Shown here: positions 1-8,025 of the stretch, one piece after another | Position numbering within the stretch: position 1 is the first letter of the stretch | How the letters are laid out: each line of letters begins with the position of its first letter | Assembly (NCBI RefSeq): GCF_900094565.1 | Contig: NZ_FMAF01000018.1 | Span: 52,600-116,599, forward strand | Length of the DNA: 64,000 bases | Direction of reading: 5' to 3' | Source: Martinezella lusitana | GTDB lineage: Bacteria > Pseudomonadota > Alphaproteobacteria > Rhizobiales > Rhizobiaceae | Program-made: the position numbers and the translations under genes | The notes under the pieces: generated by a model | Told to the model about the DNA's origin: nothing | Database searches by the model: none | Seen by the model: only the letters and a program-made list of their open reading frames with translations

Positions 1-180
1 AACGGCAATCAGGCCGCGACCTTCCCGGTCGGGCTTCTCACCTTCGTCTCGAAATTCTCGGTGGATTTCGGGCAGATGATGGCAGCGGGCGTCATGGCGC
101 TCATTCCGGCCGCACTCTTCTTCCTGCTCATCCAACGCTATCTCGTGCAGGGCCTGACGGCCGGCGCGGTCAAGGGTTAG
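1..180 (+). CDS. Carbohydrate ABC transporter permease, C-terminal end (partial)
   Basis: The open frame enters from the left edge and stops at 178-180, leaving the last 59 residues. The ending QRYLVQGLTAGAVKG is typical of MalG-type inner-membrane permeases (family knowledge), and a hydrophobic segment AAGVMALIPAALFFLLI precedes it. The ATPase gene begins 4 bases after the stop, so both belong to one sugar importer operon whose binding protein and other permease should lie to the left. The substrate cannot be judged from this fragment. Confidence 0.85.
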   Translation, partial: NGNQAATFPVGLLTFVSKFSVDFGQMMAAGVMALIPAALFFLLIQRYLVQGLTAGAVKG

Positions 181-184
181 TCAC

Positions 185-1243
185 ATGGCATCGATCGATA
201 TCCAGAACGTCAAGAAGGCCTACGGCCATGTGCAGGTGCTGCACGACATCGATCTGAGGATCAAGGATGGGGAGTTCGTCGTCCTCGTCGGCCCATCGGG
301 ATGCGGCAAGTCGACCCTGCTCAGAATGATCGCCGGCTTGGAGGACATCAGCGGCGGCGAGATCCGTATCGCCGAGAAGCGCGTCAACGAGCTGCATCCG
401 AAGGACCGTGACATCGCCATGGTCTTCCAGTCCTACGCGCTCTATCCGCATATGAATGTCGCCGGCAACATGAGCTACAGCCTGCGACTTCGGAAGATGG
501 CGAAGGAGAGTATCGCGAAAGCGGTCGCGGCAGCTGCCGCGAAGCTCGGCCTCGACCCCCTGCTTGAGCGCCGCCCGAAGGCGCTTTCCGGCGGCCAGCG
601 TCAGCGCGTCGCCATGGGACGCGCCATCGTGCGCCAGCCGAAAGCCTTCCTCTTCGACGAGCCGCTGTCGAACCTCGACGCCCGTCTGCGCGAACAGATG
701 CGGGCCGAAATCAAGAAATTGCATGGCGACCTGAAAGCGACATCGATCTACGTCACCCACGATCAGATCGAGGCGATGACGCTGGCGGACCGGATTGTCG
801 CCATGCATGGCGGGGTGGTCCAGCAGGTCGGGAGCCCCCTTGAGCTCTACGACCGCCCCGCCAACCTCTTCGTTGCCGGCTTCATCGGCTCACCCGGCAT
901 GAATTTTCTCGATGCGACCTATGAAACGGGCAGCATGAAGCTGAAGGACGGCACCGTCGTGCCGCTACCGGCGCCGCTAAACTTGCGGTCAGGCGTCAGG
1001 GCGACCCTCGGCATCCGGCCTGAGCATGTCGTCCTCTCTTCGGATCAGTCCGATATGGCCGCCAATGTCGAGCTTCTCGAGCCTACGGGTTTCGGCATCA
1101 TCCTGCACCTTTCTCTGCATGGCCTGCCGTTCAAGGTGTTCACGCTGGATCGCAGTGCGTTGAGCGCCGGTACCCAGGTGAATGTCGCCTTTCCGCCGCA
1201 GCATCTGCACGTCTTCGATGAAGAGGGAAAAAGGGCGACCTAA
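185..1243 (+). CDS. Sugar ABC transporter ATP-binding protein, MalK/UgpC family
   Basis: This 352-residue cytoplasmic ATPase powers a sugar importer. Walker A GPSGCGKST lies at about residues 36-44, the Q-loop in VFQSYALYPH near 80-89, the signature LSGGQ at 134-138 and Walker B FLFDEP at 155-160. A C-terminal OB/TOBE regulatory domain includes GIRPEHV. Length and layout are normal for the MalK/UgpC group. The start ATG follows AAGGGT and sits 4 bases after the permease stop, so the pair is translated together. The substrate (glycerol phosphate, maltose-like or other sugar) cannot be assigned because the binding protein is outside the window. Confidence 0.95.
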   Translation: MASIDIQNVKKAYGHVQVLHDIDLRIKDGEFVVLVGPSGCGKSTLLRMIAGLEDISGGEIRIAEKRVNELHPKDRDIAMVFQSYALYPHMNVAGNMSYSLRLRKMAKESIAKAVAAAAAKLGLDPLLERRPKALSGGQRQRVAMGRAIVRQPKAFLFDEPLSNLDARLREQMRAEIKKLHGDLKATSIYVTHDQIEAMTLADRIVAMHGGVVQQVGSPLELYDRPANLFVAGFIGSPGMNFLDATYETGSMKLKDGTVVPLPAPLNLRSGVRATLGIRPEHVVLSSDQSDMAANVELLEPTGFGIILHLSLHGLPFKVFTLDRSALSAGTQVNVAFPPQHLHVFDEEGKRAT

Positions 1244-1383
1244 GCGACGACTTTTTTCCTCGCCGGAGCCAAATCGCGCAAACCGATAGAACTTTGACGC
1301 GCGCGCGGCTATCTTCTAATGTCGCAGAAGTTTCATTCAAGTACGACACTATGCTCTTCCTTAAATAGACCAGGGAGGATGTC

Positions 1384-2433
1384 ATGCCGCTTAACAATTA
1401 CGCCGTGCTCAAAGGCAGACCCATCAACAATCGCCTGGCGACCGGCTCAAGCCCGCATTATCAGGTGCTCGTTTCGGAAAATGGAACGCTGTATCGCATC
1501 GCGGTCAATGTGCGTTCGCAGGACGGAAGCGAGGTCGAATTCCTCGTGCGGGACCGCTTTGAACATCCAATCACGGCACAGCTGGCCGAGCTGCCGGAAG
1601 GATTGCACCCGACGCCCAGCCAACCCGGTGGCGTCGCGCTCGATTTCATTCGCGGCAATCTCATGCAGCCCTGGGAACTGAAACCGCTTCCGATTTCGGC
1701 GGCAGGCCCCGACAACGATCTCAACGAAAAGATCGATAGTTACATTCAGCACGCCATGTCGGACGAACAGGCGATGATCTATGCCTTTGGCGAGACCTGG
1801 GGACCGGAGAATAGCAAGGCGGATCAATATTTCGGCTTCAAACCCGGCCGCGGCATTCATGACATCCATTTCAATCAGGGCAATCCGGGCGGAAAATACG
1901 CCTCTCAGAACGGTCCGTGGCAGGACGGCGGCCTGATACTGGAGTTTCCTCGCGAGCAGCAATGGGTCGCGATCTTCATGAAATTCCAGACGCAGGCGTG
2001 GCATTCGGACGACACGGACGGGTCCGTCATCGTCGCGCCGAGCCGGGATCATCCGAACCTGCCGCATGCGCCGGTCGACCGTGATGCCATCCCGACCTTC
2101 GATGTACCGGACGGGCTGGTGCGCATCATCGCCGCCTATGTCAACGACGTTAAGACGCCCGAACGCGAAACCGTCACGCTGCTGAATACCGCCGATGTGC
2201 CCGTCGATCTCACCGGCTGGCAAATCAAGGACAAGCAGAAGAACGCAATGCCGCTCGCAGGTTCGATTGCTGCCGGCGCGACGCAGGTTGTCGAAATCCA
2301 CCCTCCCGTTGCACTCTCAAACAAGGGCGGGATCATCACCCTGCTCAATGCGCAGGGCATCAAGGTCCACGGTGTCTCCTATACCAAGGATCAGGCAAAG
2401 CAGCCGGGACGTACCATTCCGTTCCAGGCGTGA
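1384..2433 (+). CDS. DUF2278 (YukJ-like) protein with C-terminal lamin-tail-like domain
   Basis: This 349-residue protein has no signal peptide. Residues about 1-225 match the DUF2278/YukJ pattern as I know it: an opening PLNNYAVLKGRP, a middle DEQAMIYAFGETWGPE and GRGIHDIHFNQGNPG, then QDGGLILEFP. Residues about 245-345 form a beta-rich segment with TVTLLNTADVPVDLTGWQIKDK and a repeated value-turn pattern, which resembles an LTD (lamin-tail) fold. The start ATG follows an AGGGAGGATGTC ribosome site. It stands alone, convergent with the M24 peptidase gene. The biological role is unknown. The family assignment is from memory of conserved words, not a search. Confidence 0.75.
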   Translation: MPLNNYAVLKGRPINNRLATGSSPHYQVLVSENGTLYRIAVNVRSQDGSEVEFLVRDRFEHPITAQLAELPEGLHPTPSQPGGVALDFIRGNLMQPWELKPLPISAAGPDNDLNEKIDSYIQHAMSDEQAMIYAFGETWGPENSKADQYFGFKPGRGIHDIHFNQGNPGGKYASQNGPWQDGGLILEFPREQQWVAIFMKFQTQAWHSDDTDGSVIVAPSRDHPNLPHAPVDRDAIPTFDVPDGLVRIIAAYVNDVKTPERETVTLLNTADVPVDLTGWQIKDKQKNAMPLAGSIAAGATQVVEIHPPVALSNKGGIITLLNAQGIKVHGVSYTKDQAKQPGRTIPFQA

Positions 2434-2461
2434 GCACGGCTCATACGTTCTTCAGGCATTT

Positions 2462-2491
2462 CCCGGCGCTAGTTCCCTTCGGAGCGCCGGG
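2462..2491. terminator. Inverted repeat between convergent genes
   Basis: CCCGGCGCT (2462-2470) pairs with AGCGCCGGG (2483-2491) across a 12-base loop, in the short gap between the convergent DUF2278 and M24 genes. There is no long T-run on either side. It is a plausible bidirectional transcription stop, by position and stem strength only. Confidence 0.5.
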
Positions 2492-2502
2492 GTCGCCTGC
2501 CA

Positions 2503-3645
2503 TCAGGAAAATGGTTCGGTCGGCCCCTTGGACGGCTGGGTGAACCAACGCGGACCATCCGCCGTCATGTGGATATGGTCCTCGAGCCGGATACCGAATT
2601 TCTGCGGAAAGACGATCATCGGCTCGTTCGAGAAGCACATGCCGGCAGCAAGCGTCGTCGCATTGCCGCGCACGATATAGGGCTCCTCATGGATTTCCAG
2701 CCCGAGGCCGTGGCCGGCGCGGTGCGGCAGTCCTGGCAGCTTATAATCCGGCCCCAGGGAATATCTGGCAAGCACGGCACGAGCAGCATCATCCAGACTT
2801 GAGCAGGTTGCGCCCAGCTTTGCGGCATCGAAAACGGCCTGCTGCGCATCGCGCTCGATCGCCCAGGCCTGTTCGAAGGCGCTGTCGCCTGTCTTCAGCT
2901 TGTAGGTTCGCGTCAGGTCGGAGTGATAGCCGTCGATGCGGCAACCGGTGTCCACGAGAATGACATCGTCTTCGCCGAGCGTCTGGTCACCATTGGCGCC
3001 ATGCGGGAGTGACGTTGCCTCGCCAAAGGACACGATGCAGAAAGTCGAGCCGCCATGGGCGCCCGCCTCCCGATGCCGCCGGTCGATGAATTCCACCACC
3101 TCGGAGGCGCGGATTCCCGGCTTGAGCAAGGCATGCGCTTGCTTGTGCACATCGAGCGTCAGGTTCATCGCATAGTGAATGAGCGCGATCTCAGCAGGCG
3201 ATTTGATCCGGCGAAGGCTATTGATGATCGGCCCGCCGTTCGTCAGCCTTTCAGTCCCGAGCTTGGCCGCCAGAGCGTGATAGAAGAAAAGCGGCATGCT
3301 GTCGTCAAGTGCCAGAACACCGGCATCGCCGAGCAGACGTGCGATCAGCGCGGCACTGCTTTCCTCCTCCTGCCATTCGAGAATTTCGGCAGGCAGCCGC
3401 GGCAAGGTTTCGACGCGGCTGCGCTCGAAGCCGGGGACGATGTAATAAAGCTCGGTCGGCGTGACCAACGCCCCGAGGAACCGTTCGCTCGCGTGCCAGA
3501 CAAGCCCGGTGAAATAGCGCAGGCTCTCGCTCGGTCCGATCAGCATGCCGGCCAGGCCTTGTGCATCGAGTAGCCGGCGAAGCCTTGAAAGGCGCTCCTG
3601 CCTTTCCTCCTGGGTGATCCGGGGTACGGGATGCTGCCACGACAT
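2503..3645 (-). CDS. M24 family metallopeptidase (Xaa-Pro peptidase-like)
   Basis: The 380-residue protein has a creatinase-like N-terminal domain (LDAQGLAGMLIGPSESLRYFTG) and a C-terminal pita-bread fold. Metal-site segments are visible: DDVILVDTGCRIDGYHSDLTR, HRAGHGLGLEIHEEPYIV and the final EDHIHMT. These are expected of Xaa-Pro dipeptidases and aminopeptidase P relatives. The ATG at 3645 has a good GGAGAG site about 8 bases upstream; a longer frame reaches 3729 but its extra residues look non-coding. It lies downstream of, and in the same direction as, a GntR regulator, and near a DapA-like lyase. The natural dipeptide or amide substrate is not predictable. Confidence 0.88.
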   Translation of the reverse strand: MSWQHPVPRITQEERQERLSRLRRLLDAQGLAGMLIGPSESLRYFTGLVWHASERFLGALVTPTELYYIVPGFERSRVETLPRLPAEILEWQEEESSAALIARLLGDAGVLALDDSMPLFFYHALAAKLGTERLTNGGPIINSLRRIKSPAEIALIHYAMNLTLDVHKQAHALLKPGIRASEVVEFIDRRHREAGAHGGSTFCIVSFGEATSLPHGANGDQTLGEDDVILVDTGCRIDGYHSDLTRTYKLKTGDSAFEQAWAIERDAQQAVFDAAKLGATCSSLDDAARAVLARYSLGPDYKLPGLPHRAGHGLGLEIHEEPYIVRGNATTLAAGMCFSNEPMIVFPQKFGIRLEDHIHMTADGPRWFTQPSKGPTEPFS

Positions 3646-3731
3646 GTTTTCAACTCTCCTCAATGATCCCAGGCGAATGCGCTTTGGTGCCATACACAAT
3701 GATATCGACACTAGCGACCCTGTAGGCAAAA

Positions 3732-3740
3732 TGTCGACAG
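3732..3740. promoter_or_regulatory. Candidate GntR operator TGTCGACAG (copy 1)
   Basis: The palindromic core TGTCGACA sits between the GntR gene and the M24 peptidase gene, upstream of the peptidase start. The same nine bases occur upstream of the DapA-like gene at 4587-4595. FCD-type GntR proteins commonly bind short palindromes of this kind. Assignment to the neighbouring regulator is inference. Confidence 0.4.
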
Positions 3741-3780
3741 ATAAAATGCAGTCATTACCGGCCGCTTGCGTGGCCGGCTT

Positions 3781-4485
3781 TCAGCCCAGTTTGACCGCCA
3801 CTGGCCTATCCATGTCACGGGCGACATAATCCTGGATCTGTCGGACGATCTGGGCGGCGTGATCGATCGCGAGCTTATCGGCCTGCTCGACATCGCCGGC
3901 CTCGATCGCGGCGATCATCTCTTCATGCTCATCGACATATTGACGCGGCAGGCGGTCATCGAAGGTGGAATAATAGAGCCGCAGGATGCGTCGCCCTTCG
4001 TCGAGCAGGCGCGTGAAAAATGTCGTGTAGTAGGGGTTGCCGGCGAGCTCGGCGATGGCGACGTGAAACTCGCGGTTCGCCTCGATCATCGCAAAGGCAT
4101 CGCGCGCAAGCACGGCGTCGGCGAAATCCTTCTGATGGGCGCGAATGGTTCGCATGATGGCTGCATCGCGTCTCTGCGCCGCGCCACGCGTCGTCACCCG
4201 ATACATCAGCGTGAGCGCCTCGAAATAGGTGGGAAGGCCGGCGAAATCGATCGTGGCGACGATGGTGTTCCTGTTCGGAAGCGTCGTTACCAGTCCGTCG
4301 GCGGCAAGACGAAGCAGCGCCTCGCGCACGGGCGTCCTCGACATGCCGAAACGCTCCGAAAGCCGCACCTCGTCGAGCGGGCTTCCTGGCTCGAGAGCCA
4401 TGGACAATATCTCCCGCCGCAGCGTCACATAGACGCTCTGCGTGCCGGACCCCCGCACCCGCACATTTTCCGCATCACTTTGCAT
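3781..4485 (-). CDS. GntR family transcriptional regulator, FCD domain
   Basis: This is a 234-residue DNA-binding regulator. An N-terminal winged helix is visible as SVYVTLRREILSMALEPGSPLDEVRLSERFGMSRTPVREALLRL (shown by its key words VRLSERFG and SRTPVREAL). A helical FCD ligand domain follows, with the metal-site pattern D-x3-H in ANREFHVAIAELAGN and a late HEEMIAAIEAGD. The ATG at 4485 is preferred because GAGGGG precedes it; a TTG start at 4506 is possible. It is divergent from the DapA-like gene and upstream of the M24 peptidase, so control of both is likely. The ligand is unknown. Confidence 0.9.
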   Translation of the reverse strand: MQSDAENVRVRGSGTQSVYVTLRREILSMALEPGSPLDEVRLSERFGMSRTPVREALLRLAADGLVTTLPNRNTIVATIDFAGLPTYFEALTLMYRVTTRGAAQRRDAAIMRTIRAHQKDFADAVLARDAFAMIEANREFHVAIAELAGNPYYTTFFTRLLDEGRRILRLYYSTFDDRLPRQYVDEHEEMIAAIEAGDVEQADKLAIDHAAQIVRQIQDYVARDMDRPVAVKLG

Positions 4486-4586
4486 TCGGATACCCCTCGC
4501 AGCCAAGGCTCCAATATTGCCTTTTCACATGCCCCGGCAAGGCCGGCCACCACTTGTTAAACTTTCATGCCACGCTTCTTGAGCTT

Positions 4587-4595
4587 TGTCGACAG
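4587..4595. promoter_or_regulatory. Candidate GntR operator TGTCGACAG (copy 2)
   Basis: This is a second copy of the nine bases seen at 3732-3740. It lies in the divergent region between the GntR gene and the DapA-family gene, about 40 bases before the latter's start codon. The pairing of two identical short palindromes with one local FCD regulator is suggestive, but binding is untested. Confidence 0.4.
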
Positions 4596-4634
4596 TTTGT
4601 ATATAAGACCTTCATCTCCAATGAGGATCGAACG

Positions 4635-5546
4635 ATGACGACAGGATGGAAGGGCGTATTTCCCGCCGTAACGACGCAATTCAAGGAAGATCTTTCCGTT
4701 GATATCCCCGAAACGCAGCGCGTTCAGGACGCGCTCGTCAACGATGGCGTCAACGGCTTGATCGTCATGGGAACATGCGGCGAGAACAATTCGCTCGACC
4801 CGGAGGAAAAGCGCACCATCCTCAAGGCCGCCGTCGAGGTGGTCAACGGTCGGGTGCCTGTGGTCACGGGCGTCTCCGAACTCGATACGCGCCGGGCCGT
4901 CGCCTACGCCCGCGATGCCGAGAAGCTCGGCGCCGACGGCCTGATGCTGCTGCCGGCAATGGTCTATGTGCCGAAGCCTGAAGAACTGATCGCGCATTTC
5001 CGCGCTGTTGCGCAAGCGACCTCGCTGCCGATCATGCTCTACAACAATCCGCCCGCCTACCGCGTCAACATCGGCGCCGATGTGCTGCAGGCGCTTGCCG
5101 ACGTGCCGAACATCAAGGCCGTCAAGGAGAGCGCGCCGGATCCGCGCCGCTTCACGGATCTCATTAATGCTTTCGGTGATCGCTTTGATATCTTTGCAGG
5201 TTTGGACGATGTCGCGCTTGAGGGCCTGATGCTCGGCGCCAAGGGCTGGGTCTCCGGCCTGACGAGCGCCTTCCCGCAGGAATCGGTGCAACTGGTTGCC
5301 GCCGCCGAACGTGGCGATTGGCAGGAAGCACGCAAGATCTATCGCTGGTTCATGCCGCTCCTGCATCTCGATGCCGAGCATGATCTAGTGCAGTCCATCA
5401 AGCTTGCCGAGCAGATCATGGGCCGTGGCTCGGAGCGCGTCCGTATGCCGCGCCTGCCGCTTTCCGGAGCCCGTCGCGCCGAGGTTACCGCGATGGTCGA
5501 AAAGGCAGCAGCCACCCGCCCGTCGAAGGTTCGTACCGCCGCCTGA
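4635..5546 (+). CDS. Dihydrodipicolinate synthase/N-acetylneuraminate lyase family protein
   Basis: A 303-residue TIM-barrel aldolase-type enzyme. The family motif GTTGE appears as GTCGEN near residue 49. The catalytic tyrosine is in MLYNNPPAYR, and the Schiff-base lysine is in NIKAVKESAPDPRRF. The start ATG at 4635 has AGGA upstream and matches the family N-terminus GVFPAVTTQF; a longer frame from 4554 is unlikely. True lysine-pathway DapA is usually encoded with housekeeping genes. Placement beside an FCD regulator and an M24 peptidase suggests a catabolic lyase or deaminase. Members of this family act on sugar acids and hydroxyproline intermediates, but the substrate here is not identified. 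Confidence 0.85.
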   Translation: MTTGWKGVFPAVTTQFKEDLSVDIPETQRVQDALVNDGVNGLIVMGTCGENNSLDPEEKRTILKAAVEVVNGRVPVVTGVSELDTRRAVAYARDAEKLGADGLMLLPAMVYVPKPEELIAHFRAVAQATSLPIMLYNNPPAYRVNIGADVLQALADVPNIKAVKESAPDPRRFTDLINAFGDRFDIFAGLDDVALEGLMLGAKGWVSGLTSAFPQESVQLVAAAERGDWQEARKIYRWFMPLLHLDAEHDLVQSIKLAEQIMGRGSERVRMPRLPLSGARRAEVTAMVEKAAATRPSKVRTAA

Positions 5547-5554
5547 TTTTAAAC

Positions 5555-5585
5555 GCCGGCGACCGCTGCGACAGCGGTTGCCGGC
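5555..5585 (+). terminator. Stem-loop after DapA-like gene
   Basis: GCCGGC-G-ACCGCTG (5555-5568) pairs with CAGCGGT-T-GCCGGC (5572-5585) over a 3-base loop, giving a 14-pair stem including one G-U. It begins 9 bases after the stop codon. No U-tract follows, so it may be a processing or stability hairpin rather than a strict intrinsic terminator. Confidence 0.6.
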
Positions 5586-5699
5586 TGCCTCCCCCTGCGG
5601 CGACACGATCGGCCCTGTTCGATCGCTAAATTATCTGACAGCGCGGACGCCGCGGGAGTGGTTGATTGCCTCCATCGAAACCAACGGTGGAGGATCACC

Positions 5700-5927
5700 A
5701 TGCAAAGCCCCAGCATCACAATTTCATCCGCGCGCATTCGTGTCGGCCTCAAGGTTCGGCGCACGCCCCTCTCTGCCATTGCAGCCGTCGCGCGGTTGCT
5801 GATGCACAAGATGAATGAACGGCGCAATCGAAACGCACTTCTGGAGCTCTCCGACGATCAGCTGAAGGATATCGGGCTTTCGCGCGGTCAAGCGGGAAGC
5901 GACGTTCATGTTTACAGCCGCTACTAA
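5700..5927 (+). CDS. DUF1127 small protein
   Basis: This 75-residue basic protein ends with the DUF1127 signature: MNERRNRNALLELSDDQL, then KDIGLSRGQ and a short tail. The ATG at 5700 has a strong GGAGGA site. DUF1127 proteins in alphaproteobacteria are small arginine-rich proteins, and one in Rhodobacter (CcaF1) has been reported to bind RNA. Unlike the second copy at 52956-53102, this one has a 35-residue N-terminal extension and no CCUCCUCCC hairpins nearby. The AraC gene follows after 64 bases. Confidence 0.85.
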   Translation: MQSPSITISSARIRVGLKVRRTPLSAIAAVARLLMHKMNERRNRNALLELSDDQLKDIGLSRGQAGSDVHVYSRY

Positions 5928-5991
5928 AAAGCCGGCGCGAGATGTGTTAGGCTCCGGCAGCGGAGCCCTACGGCTCGATGGGGATTGCGGT

Positions 5992-6843
5992 ATGTCACAA
6001 ATTTCGACGGCTCTACTGCTGAAGACGAAAACCGTCATGATCCGCGATGTCGTCTGCAATGTCGAATGCCGCCACAAGAGCGACGAGGAATGCGCTCACA
6101 AGACAAGCCTCGTCTATCCCTATCGCGGCGTCTTCAAGCGGCATGTCGGCCAGAATGACGTTGTCGCCGAGGCCAATCAGGTCATCTTCTTCAACGGCGG
6201 ACAGGACTACAGGATCAGTCACCCGGTCGAGGGTGGCGATTCCTGTCTCGATCTGGCGATCGACGAGGCTGTACTCCAAGAGCTTGCGCCGAAGGAACAG
6301 GTGCAGGCCGGCGAAGGCGTCGTCTTCCGCCGCCAACGCCGTCGCGTCGACCCGCGCGCGCAGGCGCTCGTCGCCCTTCTTCGCCACGGCCTGAGCCGCA
6401 ACATAGCCGAAAGCCTCGAGGGCGAGACCTTGGCACTGACCCTGGTGCGCCGCTCGCTCGGCGAGCGCACATCACATGCGGCCGGCGCCAGCTTTGGCCG
6501 GCAGAAGCTTGTCGATCGGGCGAAGCTCGTCCTGTCTTCCGATCTCGCCCGGCGATGGACGCTCGCAGAGATCGCCAAGGAGGTCGGTGTCTCGCCGGTT
6601 TACCTCACGCAGGTCTTCCAGCAGGTCGAAGCCATGCCGCTCTATCGCTATCAATTGCGGCTGCGGCTGGCCCGCGCGCTCGACCTTCTTGGCCGGTACG
6701 ACGACCTGACGATGCTCGGCCTCGATCTCGGCTTTTCCAGCCACAGCCATTTCAGCGCCGCCTTCAAGCAGACCTATGGCCTGACACCCGCCGAATTCCA
6801 GCGCTCGGCGCAGCTGAAACCGAAGCGCTACATCAGTCGCTAA
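5992..6843 (+). CDS. AraC family transcriptional regulator
   Basis: This is a 283-residue regulator. Residues about 1-150 form a cupin-like sensing region containing FKRHVGQNDVVAEANQVIFF. Two helix-turn-helix motifs follow, the first in WTLAEIAKEVGVSPVYLTQVFQQVEAMP and the second in LGLDLGFSSHSHFSAAFKQTYGLTPAEF. The ATG at 5992 (MSQIS) is favoured; the open frame extends upstream into the DUF1127 gene, which argues against the earlier start. The gene stands alone, so its target operon is not evident. The N-terminus contains Cys-rich CNVECRHKSDEEC, a possible metal or redox site (inference). Confidence 0.88.
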   Translation: MSQISTALLLKTKTVMIRDVVCNVECRHKSDEECAHKTSLVYPYRGVFKRHVGQNDVVAEANQVIFFNGGQDYRISHPVEGGDSCLDLAIDEAVLQELAPKEQVQAGEGVVFRRQRRRVDPRAQALVALLRHGLSRNIAESLEGETLALTLVRRSLGERTSHAAGASFGRQKLVDRAKLVLSSDLARRWTLAEIAKEVGVSPVYLTQVFQQVEAMPLYRYQLRLRLARALDLLGRYDDLTMLGLDLGFSSHSHFSAAFKQTYGLTPAEFQRSAQLKPKRYISR

Positions 6844-6925
6844 AGATTCCGACAGCGCCGATAGGGCCAACGGTGCTCTCATGACCCTGCCCCGATCGGG
6901 GGATCATTCAGGAAAGGGTTATGAG

Positions 6926-7087
6926 ATGAAGAGAACCACATGCGCCGCTTGCGACTGCGAATTGGGTGCAGAGACCATCAAGGTCAACCTCGGCGGCAAG
7001 TCGGTCGAGGTCTGCTGCGAGGAGTGCGCCGCCGCACTCAGGGAAGCCGATCAGTCAACCTCGGCTGCGTTGAGCAGCAAGGAATAG
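6926..7087 (+). CDS. Small Cys-rich protein, possible zinc/metal-binding
   Basis: This 53-residue protein carries CAACDC near the N-terminus and CCEEC about 20 residues later, with a short beta segment ETIKVNLGGKSVEV between them. The layout resembles TRASH/YHS-like treble-clef metal-binding modules. The ATG at 6926 has AGGAAAGG upstream. No regulator or metal transporter is adjacent; the next gene downstream encodes a Spy-like secreted protein. Function is unknown. Metal binding is inferred from the paired Cys motifs only. Confidence 0.65.
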   Translation: MKRTTCAACDCELGAETIKVNLGGKSVEVCCEECAAALREADQSTSAALSSKE

Positions 7088-7395
7088 AGACGGGACCGAA
7101 GCGGCTCGAGCCGCGCTTTCATCGGGCCATTATCATGGAAAGAGCCGCGCCCAAGGCGCGGCTCTTTCCATGATGATTCAAAGGAAAATATTGGCACCAG
7201 GCGCGACGGACCGCAGATTTCGCCCTTCTGCGTGTCCAACGCAGGAAAGTGGTAAAGAATTGTTGCCACGGCGCTCCCAGCAAACTTCGTTCGCAACATT
7301 CCTTCGCCAAGAAACATTCGGAAATATCGGGACCTATTGCATTCATACGGCCTCGCTAGCCTCAGCATCAGTAAATCGTAATGAAGGTACTGATC
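7088..7395. other. Intergenic region with a 19-bp perfect hairpin
   Basis: No gene is supported here. The main structure is the long hairpin at 7133-7173, described separately. The remaining bases up to the next start presumably hold the promoter of the Spy-like gene, but I see no convincing -35/-10 pair. Confidence 0.6.
7133..7173. terminator. 19-bp perfect inverted repeat
   Basis: The arms TCATGGAAAGAGCCGCGCC (7133-7151) and its exact reverse complement (7155-7173) are separated by only CAA. It follows the small Cys-rich gene by 45 bases. No U-tract follows on either strand. A transcription stop or RNA-stabilising hairpin is the simplest reading. Confidence 0.7.
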
Positions 7396-8025
7396 ATGAG
7401 GCAACGACACATCGTCGCAACTTTGTTGATAACAGCCATCGGCGGCGTTGCCGTTTCCGCGCTCGCCGCCGAGCCGGCTGCCACGCCCGATACGCAGAAG
7501 CCCCCAGGCATCGAGGCGGCGCAACCCATGCCGGGCCGCATGGTGCCGGGCGGCTGGCCCTGCCCGGGCCCGCATCCCGAAGGGCCGATGATGGCCTTCG
7601 GCGCCGGCATGCCCATGCCGCCAAACGAGCCGCCCGGCGGCTTCCATCATGGGCCGGATCCGGCTCTCGAGCTTGCGGGCAAGCTGTCGGCCATGGAAAC
7701 GCTGATCGGCATTCACAGCGCCCAGCTCGATGCCTGGCGGGACTACACCAGCGCGCTGTCGGATTTTCTGGCTTTTCCGAAACATCGTCCACCCGGCCCG
7801 CCGCTCCCGGATGACGCTGCTGCGTCGCAGCCCGATCACGACGCCGACAAGCAGAAGGAACTCTTTGGCGAACTCGTCGCCGATCACGCGCTGGATCGCG
7901 CCGCCAAGGCAACCGTCCTCAAGGACAAGGCCGTCGCCCTGCGCAACGTCCTGACCGCCGATCAACTTGCAAAGCTTGAGGATGCGGAACGATCCCTCGT
8001 TCCAGGCCCTCACGCATTCCGCTGA
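7396..8025 (+). CDS. Secreted Spy/CpxP-like LTXXQ protein
   Basis: A 209-residue exported protein. A signal peptide is clear: MRQRH, a hydrophobic stretch IVATLLITAIGGVAVSA and an ALAA cleavage region. A Pro/Gly/Met-rich linker follows (about residues 35-85), then a helical region whose end carries LTADQLAKLEDAE, matching the LTxxQ motif of periplasmic Spy/CpxP chaperones. The ATG at 7396 is chosen because AAGG lies upstream; the ATG at 7381 lacks a ribosome site. Met- and His-rich patches (GMPMPP, FHHGPD) could bind metal ions. A role in envelope stress or metal tolerance is family-based inference. Confidence 0.7.
   Translation: MRQRHIVATLLITAIGGVAVSALAAEPAATPDTQKPPGIEAAQPMPGRMVPGGWPCPGPHPEGPMMAFGAGMPMPPNEPPGGFHHGPDPALELAGKLSAMETLIGIHSAQLDAWRDYTSALSDFLAFPKHRPPGPPLPDDAAASQPDHDADKQKELFGELVADHALDRAAKATVLKDKAVALRNVLTADQLAKLEDAERSLVPGPHAFR

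Noticed and set aside
4635..5546. Assignment as lysine-biosynthetic DapA
   Set aside because: The context is a GntR-controlled catabolic locus, and the motif GTCGEN departs from GTTGE; a catabolic lyase is more likely.
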